Assembly: GCA_947628265.1 (NCBI GenBank)
Contig: CANQZF010000117.1
Coordinates: 1-5,856, forward strand
Source: an uncultured Oscillospiraceae bacterium
GTDB lineage: Bacteria > Bacillota > Clostridia > Oscillospirales > Oscillospiraceae
Direction: 5' to 3'
DNA: 5,856 nt
Each line of letters starts with the position of its first letter. Position 1 is the stretch's first letter. Position numbers and translations under genes: made by a program. This document shows positions 1-4,268 of this stretch, piece by piece. The notes under the pieces are model-generated. The model searched no databases. It saw nothing but the letters and a program-made list of their open reading frames with translations, and was not told where the DNA came from.

Positions 1-316
1 CCATCTCGTTATATGCAAGCTCCGGCGGCTCCACGGGGTCACGATCTATGGGCCCGTCGTCGATGGGCTCCGTGGGCGCGGCGGGGTAGTCCTGGGGCTT
101 GTCGCCGCTGTTCTCCGTGGGTACGGAGGGCTCCTGAATACTGTATGACGGGTCCTCGGCGTTCCTGGGCAGGGCGACCGCCACAACCACGGCCGCGCAG
201 GCCGCCAGGGCGGCAAAGCCCAGCCAGACGCGCTTATTTCTTTTTCTCTGCCCCTCCGCGCGCTCCAGGAGGTCCTCATCCAAATCGGTAAAGGCCTCAA
301 AAAGCTTTGTGTTCAT
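1..316 (-). CDS. Single-pass membrane protein, putative anti-sigma/sensor partner of the upstream sigma factor (3' end outside window)
   Basis: An open frame of 105 codons starts at ATG 316-314 and runs off the left edge with no stop. The start overlaps the sigma gene stop (TGA 315-313) as ATGA, and GGAAGG lies nine bases upstream, so the two are probably translationally coupled. Residues 1-29 are cytoplasmic in character: an acidic amphipathic stretch (FTDLDEDLLERAEG, about 9-22), then a basic cluster QRKRNKR (23-29). Residues about 31-49 form one hydrophobic helix rich in Ala, Val and Leu. The positive-inside rule puts the remainder outside the cell, where it is rich in Pro, Glu and Asp, like a linker to an unseen domain. 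Known context: ECF-type sigma genes are often followed by a membrane anti-sigma factor. I infer that role here from position and topology; no zinc-binding anti-sigma motif (HxxxCxxC) is visible. It could instead be a secreted effector with a membrane anchor. Confidence 0.75.
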   Translation of the reverse strand, partial: MNTKLFEAFTDLDEDLLERAEGQRKRNKRVWLGFAALAACAAVVVAVALPRNAEDPSYSIQEPSVPTENSGDKPQDYPAAPTEPIDDGPIDRDPVEPPELAYNEM

Positions 317-864
317 TCCAAAAGACCTTCCTTTCTCAAATACGCCGCAAGCCTTTTCCGGCTGCGGCTGAGGCTGACGGAGACTGCGTTGGGGCGCATG
401 GAGTAGCGCCTCGCGATGTCCCCCACGCTCTCACACCAGAAGCACCGGCGGATAAATATATCCCCGTCCCGCCGGGGCAGGGTGCGGACAAAGCGGTTTA
501 CATAATGCGCCAGCTCCTCCGCCGTCACCCGCTCCAGCGCCGCGTCCGGGGCCACGGCGGAAAGCTCGTCCAGCACGCCCCAAGCCTCTCCTCCGCCCCG
601 CTTCTCCGCGCCTAGCCTACGCAGCCGGTCAACGCAGAGATTTCGGAGGATTTTGGCGAGGTACGCCCGGAGGTTTCCGGGCCGCTCCGGCGGGATGGTG
701 TTCCAGGCCCGCAGGTAGGCGTCCGCGACGCACTCCTCCGCGTCCCGGGCGTCCAGAAGCCTCCCGGAAAACGCCGCCAGGTACGCCCCGTAGGCGCGCC
801 GGGCCTCCTCAATGGCCCGCTCGTCCCGTTTGAAGAAAAGCTCGACGATCTCCCGGTCCTCCAT
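313..864 (-). CDS. ECF-like sigma-70 family RNA polymerase sigma factor
   Basis: A 183-residue protein with the two-domain plan of ECF-type sigma factors, which redirect RNA polymerase to a small regulon. Sigma region 2 covers about residues 5-85: RDAEECVADAYLRAWNTIP (40-58) matches region 2.2, and NLRAYLAKILRNLCVDRLRR (64-83) matches regions 2.3-2.4, which melt and read the -10 element. A Gly/Ala-rich linker follows (about 86-112). Region 4 covers about 113-178, with a helix-turn-helix at 145-172 (SVGDIARRYSMRPNAVSVSL, then SRSRKRL) for the -35 element. The length is normal for the family. ATG 864-862 is chosen because GAGGAAG sits seven bases upstream and the protein begins directly at region 2. 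The stop overlaps the start of the membrane protein gene. An ECF-type promoter upstream suggests autoregulation. The sigma assignment is firm; the stimulus and regulon are unknown. Confidence 0.92.
   Translation of the reverse strand: MEDREIVELFFKRDERAIEEARRAYGAYLAAFSGRLLDARDAEECVADAYLRAWNTIPPERPGNLRAYLAKILRNLCVDRLRRLGAEKRGGGEAWGVLDELSAVAPDAALERVTAEELAHYVNRFVRTLPRRDGDIFIRRCFWCESVGDIARRYSMRPNAVSVSLSRSRKRLAAYLRKEGLLE
326..331 (-). promoter_or_regulatory. Ribosome binding site of the membrane protein gene
   Basis: GGAAGG on the minus strand lies nine bases before ATG 316-314, inside the last codons of the sigma gene. It supports that start for a gene that would otherwise be missed because it has no stop codon in the window. 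Confidence 0.6.
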
Positions 865-880
865 CTTTCCACTTCCTCTT

Positions 881-895
881 TGAAAGGTCCTTTCA
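881..895. promoter_or_regulatory. Perfect 7+7 dyad near the sigma operon transcription start
   Basis: TGAAAGG, one central base, then CCTTTCA makes a perfect inverted repeat just upstream of the sigma gene ribosome binding site and at or just after the predicted transcription start. The one-base spacer makes an RNA hairpin unlikely, so a protein-binding operator is the more natural reading. No matching regulator is visible and chance is possible. Confidence 0.3.
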
Positions 896-903
896 TTTAT
901 TTA

Positions 904-929
904 GACGCAATTTAAGCCCATATGTTACA
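904..929 (-). promoter_or_regulatory. Predicted ECF-type promoter of the sigma/membrane-protein operon
   Basis: On the minus strand, TGTAAC (929-924) and CGTC (907-904) are separated by exactly 16 bases. This fits the 'AAC' -35 and 'CGTC' -10 elements of ECF sigma promoters such as those of Bacillus SigX, SigM and SigW. Transcription would start near 897, giving a leader of roughly 33 bases with GAGGAAG seven bases before the sigma ATG. No well-spaced housekeeping TTGACA/TATAAT pair was seen in the same stretch. An ECF promoter directly before an ECF-like sigma gene is the usual sign of autoregulation; that step is inference. Confidence 0.55.
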
Positions 930-961
930 AAAATTCTCCCCCTTTTTGAAAGGGAGAGAAT
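929..961 (-). terminator. Rho-independent terminator upstream of the sigma operon
   Basis: Read on the minus strand, a 13-bp stem (961-949 with 945-933, loop CAA) is followed by five Ts at 933-929. One pair, 955 with 939, is a G-U wobble in minus-strand RNA but a C-A mismatch in plus-strand RNA, so the structure is better on the minus strand. A run of seven Ts on the plus-strand side (963-969) could still give weak bidirectional activity. It is the first canonical terminator downstream of the radical SAM gene, about 570 bases after its stop, and it shields the sigma operon from read-through. Confidence 0.75.
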
Positions 962-990
962 ATTTTTTTGAATTGTCGGTTATCGAGGGA

Positions 991-1020
991 TGGGCCGCCG
1001 AGGGCGGCGGCCCGTACGGG
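991..1020. repeat. Hairpin repeat element, copy 1
   Basis: A perfect 9-bp stem (GGGCCGCCG at 992-1000 with CGGCGGCCC at 1005-1013) closes the tetraloop AGGG and is followed by GTACGGG. It matches copy 2 at 1064-1093 in 23 of 30 positions with no gaps, and the only stem difference is a paired change. Confidence 0.65.
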
Positions 1021-1063
1021 AGGTATTGCTCTTTGATTGAGGGTTGAGGTGTAAATTGGAGGA

Positions 1064-1093
1064 CGGGTCGCCGGGGACGGCGACCCCTACGGT
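1064..1093. repeat. Hairpin repeat element, copy 2
   Basis: A perfect 9-bp stem (GGGTCGCCG at 1065-1073 with CGGCGACCC at 1078-1086) closes the tetraloop GGGA and is followed by CTACGGT. Relative to copy 1 the fourth stem pair is T-A instead of C-G, so pairing is kept although the sequence changed. Confidence 0.65.
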
Positions 1094-1142
1094 GTTGCTT
1101 GGAAGTGCACCAGCGAGGCGCGAGGCGCAAAGCGCCAGCGCC

Positions 1143-1184
1143 AGCGGATATAGCCGCTGTTCTACCGATTACCACACGACAACA
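1143..1184. repeat. Degenerate intergenic repeat, copy 1
   Basis: It begins with a small stem, AGCGG-ATATAG-CCGCT (1143-1158), and ends with ACGACAACA (1176-1184). The same order of blocks recurs at 1270-1300 with a shorter middle, which suggests two diverged copies of one element. Confidence 0.45.
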
Positions 1185-1197
1185 GACAATGTAGCGC

Positions 1198-1233
1198 GGC
1201 GGAGGATAGACGCAGAGACTGTCGTCTACCGCC
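1198..1233. repeat. Bulged stem-loop
   Basis: GGCGG (1198-1202) pairs with CCGCC (1229-1233) and TAGACG (1207-1212) pairs with CGTCTA (1223-1228). A four-base one-sided bulge AGGA and a ten-base loop complete it. This gives 11 base pairs without mismatch. Confidence 0.5.
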
Positions 1234-1244
1234 CAAGCAGCGTC

Positions 1245-1265
1245 GCCCGAATTTATAATTCGGGC
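1245..1265. repeat. Perfect 9-bp palindromic stem-loop
   Basis: GCCCGAATT (1245-1253) and AATTCGGGC (1257-1265) are perfect inverted arms around a TAT loop. No T-tract follows on either strand, so it is not a standard terminator. Confidence 0.6.
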
Positions 1266-1269
1266 TTAC

Positions 1270-1300
1270 GCGGACGTAGCCGCTTCTCAATACGACAACA
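1270..1300. repeat. Degenerate intergenic repeat, copy 2
   Basis: It shares with 1143-1184 a GCGG-(6 bases)-CCGC mini-stem, then TTCT or TCTC, and a terminal ACGACAACA (1292-1300). Copy 1 carries about ten extra bases in the middle. Confidence 0.45.
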
Positions 1301-1416
1301 CCCGCGCGGATATGGTTCCACCCAGATGTATCGTCCACCACTGCGGGAGCCGACCCGCCAGTATAACGTAGAGGCTTGAGGCTACAGAGCGCCCCTTAAT
1401 CGGTTTCTCCCCTTTG

Positions 1417-1457
1417 CTACTTTCCGCTCTTTGACGAAATCAAAGAGCGGAAAGTAG
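1417..1457. repeat. Perfect 41-base palindrome (18-bp stem, 5-base loop)
   Basis: Left arm 1417-1434 (CTACTTTCCGCTCTTTGA) is the exact reverse complement of right arm 1440-1457, around the loop CGAAA. It lies 77 bases past the radical SAM stop. Neither strand has a T-tract after it, which argues against a simple terminator. A mobile palindromic repeat, or an RNA stem protecting or processing the operon's 3' end, are the alternatives. Confidence 0.75.
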
Positions 1458-1460
1458 ATC

Positions 1461-1552
1461 CCGCCGCCCAAAAGGGCGGCATCCTTTTTAAAACCCCCGG
1501 AGGGCCCCGTCGCCCAAAAGGGCGGCATCCCTTTTAAACCCCCCGGAGGGCC
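1461..1552. repeat. 46-base tandem duplication spanning the end of the radical SAM gene
   Basis: Bases 1507-1552 and 1461-1506 are tandem copies with about three substitutions. The first copy on the minus strand holds the last codons and TAA of the radical SAM gene; the second lies entirely downstream. Each copy contains a GC-rich hairpin with an AAAA/TTTT loop. It is perfect in the outer copy (7-bp arms, 1463-1469 and 1474-1480) and has one weak pair in the inner copy (1509-1526). Confidence 0.8.
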
Positions 1553-2547
1553 TCCACGCTCATCTCCGGCATATCCCGCTCCACGAATTTCACGCCTTTG
1601 AGCCCGTATTCGCGCGTCAGCGTCTCCACATTCGTGCGTTTTTGGCCGGTGGCGGCGGAGGTGCGGCCCCGGGGGACGGCGAAGGTTACGGCCGCTCCCC
1701 TGTCGCGCTCTGAGAGAAGGGCCCGCTCCCGGGCGAGGTAGCGGCGGGAGAGGACAAGCTCGCCCAGGGCCGGGTGGTAGGCCCCGCCCACGGCGTCGCC
1801 GTGGGATAAATCCTCCGTGGGGTTGAGGCCGAGGCGGACGATGGGGATACCTGCGGCGTCAAAAATCTCGGAAATCTCGGCGCACAGTGCCACCGCGTCC
1901 TCCACGGTGTGCTCCCGGTAGAGGCCCGCCCGCCAGAGGTCAAAAAGCGGCGTGTCCCGGACGATCACGGTGGGGTACACCCGCACGCCGTCGGGGCGAA
2001 GCTCCGTAAATTTCCGGGCGGTGGTGAGGCTCTTTTCCGGCGTGTCCCCGGGAAGGCCCGTCATCATCTGCAATATGAGCTCAAAGCCCGCGTTTTTCAC
2101 CATCTTGGCGGCATTTTCCGCGTCAAAAGGGGTGTGGCCCCGCTCCGTAAGGCGCAATACCTCCGGGTCCATGGACTGGACGCCCAGCTCCACGGTGCGC
2201 ACGCCGTAATGCTTTAGCCGCTCCAGCGTCGACCAGTCGATGGCGTCCGGGCGGGTGGAGAGGCGGATGTCTTTTATGGTCCCGTCCAGCAAGAAGGGCC
2301 GCGCGGCCTCCAAAAGCGCCTCCTGCTCTGACACAGGGATGGCGGTGAAGCTGCCGCCGTAAAAAGCCAGGGTCGCCCCTGTCCCCTCCGGGAGACGGGC
2401 GCGGCCCTCCATGATCGCTTTTTTCACGTCCTCCGGCCTGGCCGGGGACTCCTCCCCGGATATGCGCCGCTGGTCGCAAAAGACGCACCTGTGGGGACAG
2501 CCCAGATGGGGCACGAAGACGGGGATGATGCTCCGGCGGGCGGTCAT
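1534..2547 (-). CDS. Radical SAM protein, Elp3-like, without an acetyltransferase domain
   Basis: A 337-residue protein with the radical SAM motif C17-x3-C21-x2-C24 (GCPHRCVFCDQ), whose cysteines hold the 4Fe-4S cluster that cleaves S-adenosylmethionine. Further core motifs are YGGSFTAI (63-70, the GGE-like SAM-binding strand), RLSTRPDAI (95-103), VELGVQSMD (119-127) and MMTGLPGDT (161-169). VYPTVIVRDTPL (190-201) and YHPALGELVLSR (257-268) resemble the C-terminal radical SAM extension of Elp3-type proteins. The C-terminal acetyltransferase domain of true Elp3 is absent. The ATG overlaps the rnc stop as ATGA, with GGAGGT six bases upstream, so it belongs to the operon. In many Clostridia a gene of this kind follows rnc; its substrate is not known to me, and a tRNA or RNA modification role is only a guess from company and family. 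The last codons lie in a tandem duplication. Confidence 0.88.
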   Translation of the reverse strand: MTARRSIIPVFVPHLGCPHRCVFCDQRRISGEESPARPEDVKKAIMEGRARLPEGTGATLAFYGGSFTAIPVSEQEALLEAARPFLLDGTIKDIRLSTRPDAIDWSTLERLKHYGVRTVELGVQSMDPEVLRLTERGHTPFDAENAAKMVKNAGFELILQMMTGLPGDTPEKSLTTARKFTELRPDGVRVYPTVIVRDTPLFDLWRAGLYREHTVEDAVALCAEISEIFDAAGIPIVRLGLNPTEDLSHGDAVGGAYHPALGELVLSRRYLARERALLSERDRGAAVTFAVPRGRTSAATGQKRTNVETLTREYGLKGVKFVERDMPEMSVEALRGV

Positions 2548-3227
2548 TGCAGGACCTCCAGGGCCTTCAGCGCCGCGTGCTGCTCGGCGTCCTTCTTGCT
2601 GTGGCCCTGGCCCCCGGCCAGAAGCTGCCCGTTGAGCCAGACCTCCACGTTGAAGACCTTCATGTGGTCCGGGCCCTGGGAGGAGACGTGGCGGTACTCC
2701 AAAACCTGGCCGCTCTTGCGCTGGATGAGCTCCTGGAGCTCCGATTTGGCGTCCCGGTCCGGGTGGGCCTCCCCCGCCTCAAAGACGTCCAGGATATACT
2801 TCCGGACAAAGCTCTCCGCCGCCGCAAGGCCGCCGTCGAGATACAAAGCGGCGATCACCGCCTCCACCGCGTCGGCGTTGATGGACGCCCGCTCCCGTCC
2901 GCCGGTGGCCAGCTCCCCCCGCCCCAGGCGCAGATGTTTTCCAAGCCCAAGGGCCTCGGAGACGGTATGGAGGGCCCGCTCGCACACCAAATCCGCCCGG
3001 AGGCGGGTCATTTTCCCCTCCGGGAGATTTGGGAAGCGGTTATAGAGATACCCCGCCACAAGAAAGCCCAGCACCGCGTCGCCCAGAAACTCCAGGCGCT
3101 CGTTGCAGGGGATGCTCCGGTCCCGGTTCTCGTTGGACCAGGAGGAGTGCGTGAGGGCGTTCTCCAAAAGCCCCACATTTTTAAAGGTGTGCCCCAGGCT
3201 CTGCTGGAGCGCTTCCAGTTCACTCAT
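2544..3227 (-). CDS. rnc: Ribonuclease III
   Basis: A 227-residue double-strand-specific endoribonuclease that processes rRNA precursors and structured mRNAs in the cytoplasm as a dimer, using Mg2+. The signature NERLEFLGDAVL spans 42-53. All acidic active-site residues known from the E. coli enzyme are present at a constant offset of five: E43, E46, D50, E70, D119 and E122. A double-stranded RNA-binding domain follows from about 157 to the end, with the expected SELQE start and GHSKKDAEQHAALKAL finish. Length is typical. The ATG at 3227-3225 lies inside the end of plsX (8-base overlap), with only a distant GAAGGT about 11 bases upstream. Translation probably depends on coupling to plsX. The stop overlaps the radical SAM start. 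The acpP gene often found between plsX and rnc is missing. Confidence 0.97.
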   Translation of the reverse strand: MSELEALQQSLGHTFKNVGLLENALTHSSWSNENRDRSIPCNERLEFLGDAVLGFLVAGYLYNRFPNLPEGKMTRLRADLVCERALHTVSEALGLGKHLRLGRGELATGGRERASINADAVEAVIAALYLDGGLAAAESFVRKYILDVFEAGEAHPDRDAKSELQELIQRKSGQVLEYRHVSSQGPDHMKVFNVEVWLNGQLLAGGQGHSKKDAEQHAALKALEVLQ

Positions 3228-4251
3228 TTGCAGTCTCGACCTTCATAAATTCTACGTTGTCCGTGATGCTCCAGCAGACGCCGCTGTCCACCGTCTTTAT
3301 GGCCTGACGCACCGCCGAGCGGATGGCGTAGGCATTGGAGGAGCCGTGGGCCTTGATGACGGGCTTCTGGATGCCCAGAAGCGCCGTGCCGCCCACCTCC
3401 GTGGAGTCGGTCATCTTTTTAAGGCCCATCAGGTCCTTTTTGAGGATGAGGGCGGCCATTTTTGAAAGGGCGCTCTTTTTGAGCATCCCCTTGAGCTCCC
3501 GCATGAAGAAGATGCCCACGCCCTCGATGCCCTTTAAAAGCACGTTGCCGGTGAAGCCGTCACTGACCAGCACGTCGCAGACGCCCTCCATCACGTCCCG
3601 GGCCTCCACGTTGCCGATGAAGTTGACGCGGCCCTCCTCCCCGGCCTTTTTGAGGAGCGCGTAAGTCTGCTTGTAGAGGGGGCTGCCCTTGGTCTCCTCC
3701 ACGCCGATGTTGAGAAGGCCCACCCTGGGGTTCTCCACGCCCTTGAAGGCCTTGGCGAAATAGTAGCCCATGTACGCAAATTGCAGCAGATACTCAGGGG
3801 TGCACTCGGCGTTGGCGCCCACGTCCACCATCAGCGTCCCGCCGTTGGAGGGGGTGGGGATAATGGGGGCCAGGCACGCCCTGCGGATGCCCTTTATGCG
3901 CTTCACCACCAGCGTCGCGCCCGAGAGGAGCGCCCCGGTGGAGCCGGCGGAGACCATGGCGTCGGCCTTGCCGTCATGGAGGAGCTTCAGGCCCACGGTC
4001 ATGGAGGAGTCGGCCTTCTGGCGGGTGACGGTGGCGGGGTCGTCCTCCATCTCCACCACCTCGGTGGCATTGGCGACCTCCACATTTTTGGGAAGGTCGC
4101 TCTCCCCCAGCTCCTCCAGGGTCCGCAGGATGTCCTCCCCACGGCCCACGAGGATTATGTCAACTCCGAATTCCCTGGCGGCCATCAGGGCCCCCTTCAC
4201 GATCTCCAGGGGGGCGTTGTCCCCGCCCATGGCGTCAACCACTATTTTCAT
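3220..4251 (-). CDS. plsX: Phosphate acyltransferase PlsX
   Basis: A 343-residue enzyme that makes acyl-phosphate from acyl-ACP and phosphate, the donor used by PlsY to start phospholipid synthesis at the membrane. Family motifs appear in order: DAMGGDNAP (6-14), SAGSTGALL (101-109), VDVGANAECTPEYL (142-155), LLNIGVEETKG (179-189), FIGNVEARD (211-219), DVLVSDGFTGNVLLK (226-240) and GGTALLGIQKPVIKAHGSSNA (287-307). SAGSTGA has Ser where Bacillus PlsX has Asn; I regard this as family variation. The frame stays open well upstream of 4251, but ATG 4251-4249 is chosen because the motif-bearing N-terminus MKIVVDAMGGD begins there, AGAGGGA lies six bases before it, and an earlier start would run deep into trmFO. 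It begins 17 bases after trmFO and overlaps rnc by 8 bases. Confidence 0.97.
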   Translation of the reverse strand: MKIVVDAMGGDNAPLEIVKGALMAAREFGVDIILVGRGEDILRTLEELGESDLPKNVEVANATEVVEMEDDPATVTRQKADSSMTVGLKLLHDGKADAMVSAGSTGALLSGATLVVKRIKGIRRACLAPIIPTPSNGGTLMVDVGANAECTPEYLLQFAYMGYYFAKAFKGVENPRVGLLNIGVEETKGSPLYKQTYALLKKAGEEGRVNFIGNVEARDVMEGVCDVLVSDGFTGNVLLKGIEGVGIFFMRELKGMLKKSALSKMAALILKKDLMGLKKMTDSTEVGGTALLGIQKPVIKAHGSSNAYAIRSAVRQAIKTVDSGVCWSITDNVEFMKVETANE

Positions 4252-4257
4252 ACATGG

Positions 4258-4264
4258 TCCCTCT
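4258..4264 (-). promoter_or_regulatory. Ribosome binding site fixing the plsX start
   Basis: AGAGGGA on the minus strand ends six bases before ATG 4251-4249, in the short gap after the trmFO stop. A second ATG at 4255-4253 is out of frame and too close to the site. This supports the 343-residue form over the longer open frame. Confidence 0.65.
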
Positions 4265-4268
4265 TTCT

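Larger units (their letters stand above)
962..1533. other. Long non-coding, palindrome-rich intergenic region
   Basis: The 572 bases between the terminator and the radical SAM stop carry no convincing gene. They contain two related 30-base hairpin elements, stem-loops at 1198-1233, 1245-1265 and 1343-1358, a degenerate repeat pair (1143-1184 and 1270-1300), a perfect 41-base palindrome and part of a 46-base tandem duplication. An 11-base inverted pair, GCTCTTTGATT on plus at 1028-1038 and on minus at 1448-1438, brackets most of it. The best readings are a cluster of REP-like or MITE-like repeats or a structured 3' UTR. No tRNA, rRNA or known riboswitch was recognised. Confidence 0.7.

Noticed and set aside
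46..300. Minus-strand open frame of 84 codons at the left edge
   Set aside because: It is an Arg/Pro-rich shadow in another frame of the membrane protein gene, which starts at 316, overlaps the sigma stop by ATGA and encodes a sensible membrane helix.
912..1175. Minus-strand open frame of 87 codons before the sigma gene
   Set aside because: It crosses the terminator and the hairpin elements and overlaps the predicted promoter; composition is not protein-like.
1044..1379. Plus-strand open frame of 111 codons in the intergenic region
   Set aside because: It runs through the hairpins and degenerate repeats, has Arg/Ser/Thr-biased composition and no domain, and I see no ribosome binding site before its start. 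It is most likely an accident of the GC-rich repeats.
1463..1526. Paired GC hairpins as rho-independent terminators of the radical SAM operon
   Set aside because: On the minus strand no T-tract follows either hairpin. On the plus strand a short T run follows after four bases, but no plus-strand gene needs it.
962..1533. tRNA, rRNA or known riboswitch
   Set aside because: No cloverleaf, CCA end, T-loop consensus or recognisable riboswitch core was found, and the region follows a gene end and does not precede a metabolic gene.
1461..1552. CRISPR-like array
   Set aside because: There are only two directly abutting copies with no spacers, and no cas genes.
2547..3248. Plus-strand open frame of 233 codons opposite rnc
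   Set aside because: It is an antisense shadow of rnc, whose active-site residues are all present on the minus strand.
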